Shown here: piece by piece, positions 1 through 7,743 of the stretch
Numbering within the stretch: the stretch's first letter is position 1
Layout of the letters: each line of letters starts with the position of its first letter
Source of the DNA: DRYS01 sp964491605
Lineage (GTDB): Archaea > Thermoproteota > CALKCG01 > B24 > DRYS01
Reading direction: 5' to 3'
Assembly: GCA_964491605.1 (NCBI GenBank)
Contig: CAZBGY010000001.1
Span: forward strand, 62,001 to 126,000
Length of the DNA: 64,000 nt
Notes under the pieces: model-generated
The model's database searches: none
Told to the model about the DNA's origin: nothing
Seen by the model: only the letters and a program-made list of their open reading frames with translations
Program-made: the position numbers and the translations under genes

Positions 1-427
1 ATACGGGCTTCTTTTTGCTGGTAGCATGAATATTTCTACTAATAGCATGGTTTTCTCCGTAAGCTATCGCTCTTAGAAGCTGATTTACATTTTCTTAACC
101 TGGCTTTTTCGCCGTCTTTATAGATTTTCGGTATCACTTCCGCTTTAAAGATACGGCTATAGATACAGAGCCTTTAGCTGGGTATCCCCTCGTCTTTGAA
201 AAATGTTACTAAGCTAAGTAGAAGCTATCTAAAACTCGGATAACCCTTAAAGCCTCTCCTAACCTATCAACTAGGCATAGTTCGGATTATTCGGGAAATC
301 TATGCTTCCTATCAATGTTTGAATCTGATTAGAAACTAGCTATTTGTTCTAGCCCCATACTTTAACTAAAGTAGAGCCTGATTGATGAATTACCTCTTAG
401 ATGCTGAAATACGATATTACTATATGC
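1..427. other. Intergenic stretch without a recognisable gene
   Basis: This 427-base stretch at the window edge has stops in all frames at short intervals. The longest open stretch seen is about 45 codons on the minus strand (around 20-190), without a start codon and no longer than chance allows. No tRNA, repeat array or clear hairpin was seen. It may hold the upstream region of a gene outside the window. Confidence 0.5.
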
Positions 428-1084
428 TTACACCTGGTGGCTGTGGGGGGTTGGCGGAAGCCTTAATGATATGTAGAAGTATACTGCTGAAGCGGTGAAT
501 ACAGAGTTTAAAAGCCAGCTTATTATCGGCCCGATGTATGATCCGATGATCGGGATTAACGAGAAGCCATACGAGAAGATTGCACCTACAATTATCACTA
601 CTAGGATGAATACCACTACGTCTCCAAGATTCTTGATAACGAAATCGAATGCTTTTTTCGTGCTTTCGATAGCGTTCAACCCCTCTATTATCGCGATAAC
701 AACTATGAATATCGCTATGGGGAGTAGTATGACTGTTATACTGCATAATGCTGCGATTACAGCTGCGGTAATTAATGTGCCGATCCTGCTCATTACCCGA
801 TCTAAACTTCTCCCTAGATCTATCGGGCGGTTGTTAGCTGCATCGTTAACCATATCTACGAGCATGCATCCCGCTATGAAGCCTAAAATCGCGGCGATCA
901 ATGAGCCGAAGAGGCTTATGAACGGATTCGGTGCTTCGAAGTAGTAGTATCGTATCGGGAATAGGTATGCTAGCGTATTGAAGATTAATTGTATGATGAT
1001 GGGGATAGCGTAAGGAGCGAATAATACCGGATTCTTTACCGAAACATCTACACCCCTAAGAATCGCCTCTATCGATTTAGACAT
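428..1084 (-). CDS. Polytopic membrane protein of unknown function
   Basis: A 218-residue integral membrane protein. A short amphipathic N-terminus (SIEAILRGVDVSVKNP) is followed by about five or six hydrophobic segments, near residues 20-42, 57-78, 98-138 (probably a pair), 152-180 and 185-210. A polar loop around 80-97 carries the charged motif NNRPIDLGRSLDRV. Archaea have many such proteins of about 200-280 residues in which a helix of this kind leads into the membrane region, but I do not recognise a named family and no catalytic motif is visible. It stands alone, divergent from the rubrerythrin gene. Function unknown; the membrane location is secure from hydrophobicity. Confidence 0.75.
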   Translation of the reverse strand: MSKSIEAILRGVDVSVKNPVLFAPYAIPIIIQLIFNTLAYLFPIRYYYFEAPNPFISLFGSLIAAILGFIAGCMLVDMVNDAANNRPIDLGRSLDRVMSRIGTLITAAVIAALCSITVILLPIAIFIVVIAIIEGLNAIESTKKAFDFVIKNLGDVVVFILVVIIVGAIFSYGFSLIPIIGSYIGPIISWLLNSVFTASAVYFYISLRLPPTPHSHQV

Positions 1085-1305
1085 AGCTTTATTTTTTCAT
1101 TTACCCTCTTTATTAAGATATCGATTACCCTTTCGGCTGTAGAAGCTTGCGAGTTTAAGATTCTAAGGCTTAGCCCTCCATATTAGATCACCACACCTTA
1201 GGAAAGCTACTAGGAGGGGTGACCTACACTTATCTAGGAACCGTGATGGATGAGCTTATTTAGGTCTATATCGTTTTAATACTTTATTCAAATGTTAAGG
1301 AAATG

Positions 1306-1313
1306 CTTTTAAG
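1306..1313 (+). promoter_or_regulatory. TATA box for rubrerythrin
   Basis: CTTTTAAG, preceded by the purine-rich AAGGAAAT that could act as a BRE. It lies 37-44 bases before the GTG start at 1350, so transcription would begin about ten to twenty bases before the start codon. Assigned from spacing and sequence only. Confidence 0.4.
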
Positions 1314-1349
1314 ACAGTGCTTCAAAATAGAATTTACCGGTGGGTTATA

Positions 1350-1853
1350 GTGAAGAAGATGACCGAAGATAATCTGAAGAATGCCTTCGCAGGTGAGAGT
1401 CAAGCTCATATGCGGTATTTAATCTTCGCTAGAAGAGCCGAGAAGGAAGGGTTTACGAATATCGCTAGATTGTTTAGAGCGATAGCTTTCGCCGAGCAAA
1501 TCCATGCCTTAAACCACTTGAATACGCTGGGTTTAGTACGGTCGACTATCGAGAATCTACAGCTAGCGGTAGATGGGGAGCGATACGAAGTCGATGAGAT
1601 GTATCCAGCCTACGAGGTTGTCGCGAAGCTTCAGGATGAAAGAGGTGCTGGGCGTTCATTCAATTGGGCTCTTCAATCAGAGAGGATGCATGTAGAGCTT
1701 TACCAGAAGGCTAAGCAGGCTGCTGAGAGAGGAGAGGATATCAAAGCAGAAGCGATATATGTATGCGAGGTATGTGGGTATACAGTCGAAGGTGAAGTAC
1801 CAGATAGATGCCCGGTATGTGGCGCCGTGAAGGAAAAGTTCGTAAGATTCTAA
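1350..1853 (+). CDS. rbr: Rubrerythrin
   Basis: A non-haem diiron peroxidase that reduces hydrogen peroxide in the cytoplasm of anaerobes, drawing electrons through its rubredoxin domain. The 167-residue reading has the ferritin-like four-helix domain first (residues 5-125), with the diiron ligands E16, E49/H52, an acidic residue near E89, and E111/H114. A C-terminal rubredoxin-type iron site follows, formed by C139/C142 and C154/C157. The GTG at 1350 is preferred because GGTGGG at 1339-1344 is well placed as a ribosome-binding site and the protein then begins in the family's usual way. An upstream GTG at 1317 in frame would add eleven residues, and an ATG at 1359 is also possible. It stands alone with its own TATA box, as expected for an oxidative-stress gene. 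Confidence 0.95.
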   Translation: MKKMTEDNLKNAFAGESQAHMRYLIFARRAEKEGFTNIARLFRAIAFAEQIHALNHLNTLGLVRSTIENLQLAVDGERYEVDEMYPAYEVVAKLQDERGAGRSFNWALQSERMHVELYQKAKQAAERGEDIKAEAIYVCEVCGYTVEGEVPDRCPVCGAVKEKFVRF

Positions 1854-2008
1854 TCTATTCCCAATTTTATCTTCCAATTGAGAGGGATAGTCCTATACCT
1901 ACCTAGGTTCTAGCCTTATACTCTCTTTCGATAATCTGTTCAGCTAATCTATACGGCGTAAGCTTTAAGGGTTTAAGGACAGGCTACATACCATGTGGGG
2001 GTCCTATT

Positions 2009-3511
2009 ATGGGTCCTAAGATCGCCTTCATAGGTGCTGGTAGTGCTAGATGGACTAGTAGGATCTTGGTTGATATATTCATGAACGAGGATGTACGTAA
2101 TTCTGAGATATGGCTTATGGATATCGACGATTTCAGACTCGATATAATATCGACGTTTGCTAGACGCTATGTAGAGGAGCTTAGACTTCCTACGAAGATC
2201 TATGCGACTAAGAATAGGAGAGAGGCTCTTAGAGATGCAGACTTCGTTATATCTACAGCTCTACCGAAAGGATATACATACTATGAGACTATGAGGGATG
2301 TATCCGAGGAGTATGGCTACTATAGGGGGATTAATAGTGTTGAATGGAATTTCGTCGGCGACTACCATACTATATGGGGTTATTACCTATTCAAGCTACA
2401 CCTGGATATAGCTAGGGATATAGAGGAGCTCGCCCCTAATGCATGGTTCTTCATAGTTTCGAACCCTGTCCTTGAATTAACAACTATGGTTGGGAGAGAG
2501 ACAAAGGTTAACGTTGCAGGTATATGTCATGGATTTTTAGGCTATAGAGCTGCCATAGAAGTTCTAGCTATGCGACTTGCTAAGGAGAAACTGGGTAGGA
2601 ATATAACTCCATACTGTGCCGCTCATAGACTTGAATGCTACCGTGAAATCTTCAATCTAATTGATTTAGATGATGTGGAAGTCGAGATGAAGGGTTTAAA
2701 CCATGTTATATGGTTGACGAAGTTCACTTATGGAGGTGAAGATGGTTATAGGTATATAGGTGAATGGGTTAAGGAAGATGCTGAAGAGTATTGGAGTGTA
2801 TGGAGGGAACATACGACTAATCCATGGGACCTAGATCTGTGCCCTGCAGCTATAGATATGTATAAGACGTATGGATACCTCCCCATAGGTGATAGCGTTC
2901 GTGGCGGTACATGGAAATATCATTGGGATCTTAAAACCAAGCAGTACTGGTATGGGCCATATGGTGGTCCTGACTCGGAGATAGGCTGTGCTATAAGGAT
3001 ATTACAGGTGAGGAGGAATATCGAGGAGATGGCTAGGATATCCTTCGATAAATCAAAGCCTGTATCGTCGTCAGTTCCATTGAGACCAAGTGGTGAAGTT
3101 ATAGTAGCCCTGATAGACTCTATATATAATGATAAACCTATGGATAGCTATGAGCTACCATTCTTCGGAAGGAATATACGTGTACCGATATATGTAAACG
3201 TAATGAATAAAGAGGCTGTACCCAACATCCCTAGTGATGTAGCTGTTGAGACTCATGTAAAGGTTGATGGGAGAGGTATACATCCAATACAGGGTAAAGC
3301 GATCCCTGATAAACTCTATAAGTACTCCATACTACCTAGGATAATGAGGATGGAGTGGGCTCTAGAAGCTAACCTGAGGGGTGGGCGAGATAGCTTAATT
3401 CAATGGCTCATCGTAGATGTGAGGACTAAGAGTATGAAACAAGTAGAAGACGTTATAGATGCCATACTAAAGCTTCCAGGAAACGAGGAGATGGCTAAAC
3501 ACTTCAGCTAA
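2009..3511 (+). CDS. Family 4 glycoside hydrolase (alpha-galactosidase/alpha-glucuronidase type)
   Basis: Glycoside hydrolase family 4 enzymes cleave alpha-glycosides by an unusual NAD- and Mn-dependent oxidation-elimination route. The 500-residue length is normal. A Rossmann nucleotide-binding loop (FIGAGSARWTSRIL) opens the protein, SNP lies in the middle, the metal-binding CHG triplet is at residues 173-175, and the second metal ligand is H232 in GLNHVIW. The start at 2009 has a strong GGGGGT site about ten bases upstream. Substrate cannot be read from sequence: members act on melibiose, maltose phosphates, cellobiose phosphate or uronides. No PTS genes are nearby, so an unphosphorylated substrate is more likely. 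A UxaE-like epimerase elsewhere in the window makes a galacturonide or glucuronide role conceivable, but that is inference. Confidence 0.9.
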   Translation: MGPKIAFIGAGSARWTSRILVDIFMNEDVRNSEIWLMDIDDFRLDIISTFARRYVEELRLPTKIYATKNRREALRDADFVISTALPKGYTYYETMRDVSEEYGYYRGINSVEWNFVGDYHTIWGYYLFKLHLDIARDIEELAPNAWFFIVSNPVLELTTMVGRETKVNVAGICHGFLGYRAAIEVLAMRLAKEKLGRNITPYCAAHRLECYREIFNLIDLDDVEVEMKGLNHVIWLTKFTYGGEDGYRYIGEWVKEDAEEYWSVWREHTTNPWDLDLCPAAIDMYKTYGYLPIGDSVRGGTWKYHWDLKTKQYWYGPYGGPDSEIGCAIRILQVRRNIEEMARISFDKSKPVSSSVPLRPSGEVIVALIDSIYNDKPMDSYELPFFGRNIRVPIYVNVMNKEAVPNIPSDVAVETHVKVDGRGIHPIQGKAIPDKLYKYSILPRIMRMEWALEANLRGGRDSLIQWLIVDVRTKSMKQVEDVIDAILKLPGNEEMAKHFS

Positions 3512-3528
3512 CCTTCCATCGATCAGAA

Positions 3529-3625
3529 GCTGACACCTACTTAAATACAGCTCTTTAATTAATATAATAATTGAATCGAGCCAGGGTAATTAAACCGCAA
3601 AGCTATATTTAAGTAGGTGTTCAGC
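3529..3625. repeat. 97-bp segment bounded by 18/19-bp inverted repeats
   Basis: The left arm at 3529-3546 (GCTGACACCTACTTAAAT) is matched by the right arm at 3607-3625, its reverse complement with one inserted base. The 60-base AT-rich spacer holds no gene. Each arm contains ATTTAAG, a TATA-like motif: the right-hand one points at the gene at 3645, 30-odd bases away, and the left-hand one points back at the end of the GH4 gene. This could be a small non-autonomous element, a paired operator or a symmetric promoter. No second copy was noticed in the window. Confidence 0.7.
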
Positions 3626-3644
3626 AGAATTTTTCTCCGATTAT

Positions 3645-4049
3645 ATGTTTCTATATCTCCGTCCGCTACAATTCATTTTAGGTGTATGGATCTTAGTTGA
3701 CAGTCTTACTGCTATGATACTAATATATCCCCCCTCAGATATATGGTTCGTCATACGTTTCATCAGGGTAGCTATAGGCTTTACGATACTTTTAGAAGCT
3801 CAAAGAATACGATTAAATCTTTTCGCGTACGTTAAAGGTTTAGAAAATCCACTTTATAGGCATATCCGTGCTTACACGAGCTTACTAAGCCTAGTAGGGG
3901 TATGGCTTATTGCAGATGGTTTGACAACCGGTCTACTAGGGTATACGCATCCGATACTACTATGGCAGCTTATACGTATCGCTAGGCTTGTCGCAGGCCT
4001 ATTTCTAATCTTAACGAGCTTCCTCTATAGAACGCTTCAAGCTAGGTAG
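3645..4049 (+). CDS. Small membrane protein made of two similar halves
   Basis: A 134-residue membrane protein with four predicted transmembrane segments. The two halves look alike: residues 14-52 (GVWILVDSLTA... FIRVAIGFTIL) and 84-122 (GVWLIADGLTT... IARLVAGLFLIL) share the pattern GVW-hydrophobic-D-x-LT, then a short loop and an arginine-bearing helix. That suggests an internal duplication of a two-helix hairpin. A TATA-like ATATTTAAG at about 3605-3613 lies inside the right arm of the inverted repeat, in the correct place for a short-leader transcript. I do not recognise the family and see no enzymatic motif. Confidence 0.6.
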   Translation: MFLYLRPLQFILGVWILVDSLTAMILIYPPSDIWFVIRFIRVAIGFTILLEAQRIRLNLFAYVKGLENPLYRHIRAYTSLLSLVGVWLIADGLTTGLLGYTHPILLWQLIRIARLVAGLFLILTSFLYRTLQAR

Positions 4050-4198
4050 ATAAATATTGCTAGCATGTGGAACCGGTTTCCCATGATAGGAAGATCGGTG
4101 CTCTCCGTGCATTAGATCCATAGCGTAAAAGGCAGCCCCCGGTTTATCTAGCTATCTTAAGAGTTTTATCAGTATAGATACGATTCATTTAGATAGCT

Positions 4199-5215
4199 AT
4201 GAGGAAGATCGGGTTTGGCGTTATAGGTGTAGGTATTCAGGGGGAGAGGCATGCCGCCGCATACGCGAGGCATCCTCTAGCTAAGCTTGTAGCCGTAGCT
4301 GATATCGATAGATCTAGAGCCGAACGCGTCGCTAGGATGTATGGTGCTAAAGCATACTTTACGGATTACCATAAGCTGCTAGAGATGGATGATGTAGAAG
4401 CTATTTCTATTGCTACACCAGATTTCCTTCATAGAGGTCCATGTATAGCTGCTGCTGAAGCTGATAAGCATATCCTCGTAGAGAAGCCTATGGCTACCTC
4501 TGTAGACGACTGTCTAGCTATGATCGATGCGTGTAGGAGGGCTGGGGTGAAGCTTATGGTCGCATTCCATAATCGATGGAATCCTGTATTCGTACAGACT
4601 AAGTATGCTATCTCTAATGGGGATCTCGGTAAGCTTATATACGCTTACGCTAGGTTGAACGATACGATATACGTGCCTACAGGTATGCTTTCATGGGCAT
4701 CTAAAACTAGTAGCCTATGGTTCCTAGGAAGCCATGTGATCGATCTCATACTCTGGCTCTTCGAGGAGAATCCTGTAAAGGTTTACGGATTCCAGAGAAG
4801 TGTTAAGCTTAGAAGTATGGGTATAGATACCCCAGATCTCTACGGATACATACTACATTTTAGAGATGCGGTAACCTTCGGAGAGAATGTATGGATATTA
4901 CCAGATGGATCACCCACTATAGCGGAGTTTAAGCTCGAGCTTATAGGGGATAGAGGATGCATATATACGGATCACTCTAGAGGTAGATCCATAGAGAAGG
5001 TTACCGATAGATATAGCATACCGGATACATATGTATACTACGATCTATACGGTAAACCCTCAGGCTTCACCGTCGAATGTATAAATCACTTCGTAGAGTG
5101 CGTAGTAGAGGATAGGGAGCCTATGGTTAAAGGCGAAGATGGCTTAGCAGTAACTAGAGTAATATCTTCTATACTGGAATCTATCGAGAGATCGACCGAG
5201 ATTTATCTAAGCTAG
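4199..5215 (+). CDS. Gfo/Idh/MocA-family NAD(P)-dependent oxidoreductase
   Basis: Members of this family oxidise or reduce sugars, inositols and sugar-nucleotide derivatives in the cytoplasm. The 338-residue protein has the N-terminal Rossmann loop GVGIQG at residues 10-15, the conserved EKP motif at 95-97 (the lysine contacts cofactor and substrate), and the C-terminal catalytic-helix signature with H179 and D182 (GSHVIDL). The ATG start is followed by the expected first beta strand. It is a single gene between a membrane protein and GMP synthase. With the GH4 enzyme two genes upstream it may belong to sugar catabolism, but the substrate cannot be assigned. Confidence 0.88.
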   Translation: MRKIGFGVIGVGIQGERHAAAYARHPLAKLVAVADIDRSRAERVARMYGAKAYFTDYHKLLEMDDVEAISIATPDFLHRGPCIAAAEADKHILVEKPMATSVDDCLAMIDACRRAGVKLMVAFHNRWNPVFVQTKYAISNGDLGKLIYAYARLNDTIYVPTGMLSWASKTSSLWFLGSHVIDLILWLFEENPVKVYGFQRSVKLRSMGIDTPDLYGYILHFRDAVTFGENVWILPDGSPTIAEFKLELIGDRGCIYTDHSRGRSIEKVTDRYSIPDTYVYYDLYGKPSGFTVECINHFVECVVEDREPMVKGEDGLAVTRVISSILESIERSTEIYLS

Positions 5216-5349
5216 CTTTAACGATGGTGGGATCTAAACCTGCCGTCTACAACTACGGTTATTCCCCCTATCTTCTGTGCCGAAGTAAACTTTTTACGAG
5301 AAGCTGAAGCTTATCTAGCTGGATATAACCTCGGTGAGGTGCAGCTTCC

Positions 5350-6294
5350 ATGGGTAGCTTCGATCCTAGATCATTCATAGAAGAGAAGGTTGAATGGCTT
5401 AAGAGGGAGGTAGGATCTAAGGATGCTATAGTAGCACTCTCAGGGGGTGTCGATAGCTCTGTGACGGCTGTGCTCGGGTTTAAAGCGATAGGCTCTCGTC
5501 TAAAGCCTATATTCCTAGAGGATGGGTTTATGAGGATAGGCGAACCTGAAAGGGTTAAAAGCATCTTCGAAAAGCTTGGTATCGAGATACGTATCTACAA
5601 TGTGGAAGACGAGTTTCTAGAAGCTCTCAGAGGCGTAAGGGATGCCGAGGAGAAGAGGAAGCGTTTCCGCGATACATTCTACAAGGTGTTCTCACGGATA
5701 GCTCGAGAACTTGGGGTTGAGATAGTCTTGCAAGGAACTATAGCCGCAGATATCGTCGAAACCAGGGGTGGTGTTAAGACTCAGCATAACGTACTCGAGC
5801 AGATAGGTATAGATCCGCTTAGGAGTTACGGATTTAAAGTTCTTGAGCCCCTCAGAGATCTATACAAGCATCAAGTTAGGCTTTTAGCTAGGGAGCTTAG
5901 CCTTCCAGATGAGATAGTTAATCGTAGACCGTTTCCAGGTCCAGGTTTATCGATAAGAATAGTGGGGGAGGTTACTAGGGATAAGCTCTCCGTGATAAAG
6001 AGGGCTACGGCTATAGTGGATGAGGAGCTTTCAGATATAAAATGCTTTCAAGCTTTCCCGGTTTTATTAGATGGGATGGCTACGGGCCTCAGGGAGGATG
6101 GGGGTAGAAAGTATGGATATATCATAGCTTTAAGGGTGGTTGAATCTGAGGATGCTATGACTGCTAGATACGTGAAGCTGGATTGGAGTAGACTCGAAAG
6201 TGTTAGGGATAGATTAATAAGAGAGATTCCCGAGATAGCTAGGGTTCTATACGATATAACCGATAAACCGCCGGCTACCATAGAATTCGAGTAG
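5350..6294 (+). CDS. guaAB: GMP synthase, ATP pyrophosphatase subunit (subunit B)
   Basis: Catalyses the ATP-dependent amination of XMP to GMP, using ammonia from a separate glutaminase subunit; in many archaea the two domains of bacterial GuaA are separate genes. The 314-residue protein has the PP-loop SGGVDSS at residues 31-37, the GTIAADIVETRGG segment, and the C-terminal dimerisation/XMP-binding domain with RRPFPGPGL and the ending DKPPATIEFE, which is diagnostic of GMP synthases. It begins directly with the PP-loop domain and has no glutaminase domain. The glutaminase gene is not in this window. It faces the DUF401 gene tail to tail. Confidence 0.95.
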   Translation: MGSFDPRSFIEEKVEWLKREVGSKDAIVALSGGVDSSVTAVLGFKAIGSRLKPIFLEDGFMRIGEPERVKSIFEKLGIEIRIYNVEDEFLEALRGVRDAEEKRKRFRDTFYKVFSRIARELGVEIVLQGTIAADIVETRGGVKTQHNVLEQIGIDPLRSYGFKVLEPLRDLYKHQVRLLARELSLPDEIVNRRPFPGPGLSIRIVGEVTRDKLSVIKRATAIVDEELSDIKCFQAFPVLLDGMATGLREDGGRKYGYIIALRVVESEDAMTARYVKLDWSRLESVRDRLIREIPEIARVLYDITDKPPATIEFE

Positions 6295-6305
6295 ATACAT
6301 GTAAT

Positions 6306-7502
6306 CTAACGCATTAAACTTAAGATGATGAGTGATAGTAAGTATACGATTATAGCTGATGGGATCAGTCTCTTGTAAACCGCGTATATACTCGATCTAT
6401 AGTATCCTACGGTAAGTACCAAGCATAGATGTAGAGGGGAGATCAAATAGGAGAATATTATCGATATGTAGACTGCGGATGCCGTGGATACAGACATATC
6501 TCCTATTACCGCAGATGCTATAGGAAGTACGAGAGCTATACCGGCTGAAGGCATAGCTGTCGCTAAACCCACCATCCACGCTATCGCTAATGCTATCGAT
6601 ACCGGTGAGAGATACATCGATGAGAGGTGTGGTAAAGCTGCATCTATCAGTCCTGAACGATTCAATGTATACCTGAAAATCATAACGCCTGGTATAGCTA
6701 GCGGGAGGCTTACGTTAACCCTCCTCAGAGCCTTTAACGCTTCGTTAAGCTTCATACGGGTGATAGCTATCGTGTAAGCTATAGCTACCGTTAAAGCTAT
6801 AACCATGTTTAACCCTATGATGGTTAGAACGATTGCTATAGCTATAGGGGAGATATTCACTAGTGCACGGTATATCAGCTCACCGCTCCGCTTATCTATA
6901 GCATGATCCCTCGGGTTAGCTACTCTACATAAAGTTGCTACGTAACCTACCGCTACGTATAGCGCAAGTACCGGTACCTGCACTGCTATAAGATTATAAA
7001 GGCTTACACCTGATAGCGTCGAAGCTAGTATGATAGCTGATGAAAGTGGGTATACGAAGAAATTCCAGTGCCTAAACCATACGTTTACGAAGCTCTTCTC
7101 ATCGCTATTTAAACTTAGCTTATCGGCTATATTATCTATCATCGGAGCTGATAGTAGAGCCCCGCCAGGCATAGGTAGGCTACCCATAATAGCTGGTATT
7201 ATCGCTAGGATAGCTTTCGCGGATAGAAGTTTTCTTGTAGAATCTATCAGCCGCTGGATCATACCAGACTCGTTCATATATATGGCTAGGATCTGTATCA
7301 GAGCTACTATGGATGTAAGCTCCACTGTTTCCAAATCCGTTACAGCCTCTATGATGGTTTCTAGAAAGATAGCTGGGTTCATCATGGACACTAATGCTAT
7401 AGCGACAGCTCCGATGAATAGTGCGAGGCCATAATTTACATGCTTAGTAACTAGTAGGACGACGGTTATAAACGGGATAGCTATGAGTATTAAGGGAAGC
7501 AT
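6306..7502 (-). CDS. DUF401 (GntP/citrate-transporter-like) membrane protein
   Basis: A 398-residue integral membrane protein with roughly ten to twelve hydrophobic segments. The re-entrant motif SLPMPGGALLSAPM near residues 108-121 and the second-half counterpart ATAMPSAGIALVLP are the hallmarks of DUF401, a family related to ion transporters of the GntP/CitM type. The substrate is unknown; related proteins move organic acids with protons or sodium. A TATA box at 7530-7536 lies 28-34 bases before the ATG, so the messenger is probably leaderless. It is divergent from the SMC operon. Confidence 0.82.
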   Translation of the reverse strand: MLPLILIAIPFITVVLLVTKHVNYGLALFIGAVAIALVSMMNPAIFLETIIEAVTDLETVELTSIVALIQILAIYMNESGMIQRLIDSTRKLLSAKAILAIIPAIMGSLPMPGGALLSAPMIDNIADKLSLNSDEKSFVNVWFRHWNFFVYPLSSAIILASTLSGVSLYNLIAVQVPVLALYVAVGYVATLCRVANPRDHAIDKRSGELIYRALVNISPIAIAIVLTIIGLNMVIALTVAIAYTIAITRMKLNEALKALRRVNVSLPLAIPGVMIFRYTLNRSGLIDAALPHLSSMYLSPVSIALAIAWMVGLATAMPSAGIALVLPIASAVIGDMSVSTASAVYISIIFSYLISPLHLCLVLTVGYYRSSIYAVYKRLIPSAIIVYLLSLIILSLMR

Positions 7503-7529
7503 AACTTGTTTAAACGTGGTTAAACACCC

Positions 7530-7536
7530 TATAAAT
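7530..7536 (-). promoter_or_regulatory. TATA box for the DUF401 gene
   Basis: ATTTATA on the minus strand, centred about 31 bases before the ATG at 7502. The transcript would start at or a few bases before the start codon. Assigned from spacing and sequence. Confidence 0.45.
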
Positions 7537-7704
7537 CTTAGCTATGATGAGATGCCGTAGCGTTATGCTCGAGGCTTAGATCCATGCTCTATACGCATAC
7601 TCCTATCTATACTACTACCCGTCTTCCTTATACTTCTCAGTTTCATATAGATATCATCCATCTAGGAGTAGAGGGGTATTCTCTTCGAATATGTTGTATA
7701 AACC

Positions 7705-7710
7705 TTTATA
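7705..7710 (+). promoter_or_regulatory. TATA box for the SMC-ScpA-ScpB operon
   Basis: TTTATA within AACCTTTATAG, 34-39 bases before the TTG at 7744, predicting a leaderless or very short-leader transcript for the whole three-gene operon. No separate promoter was seen before the second or third gene, which overlap their predecessors. Confidence 0.45.
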
Positions 7711-7743
7711 GAATGCCGATGTGGCGATAAATAGTGACTTGGT

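Noticed and set aside
20..190. 45-codon open stretch on the minus strand near the left edge
   Set aside because: No start codon, no motif, and a length expected by chance in sequence of this composition.
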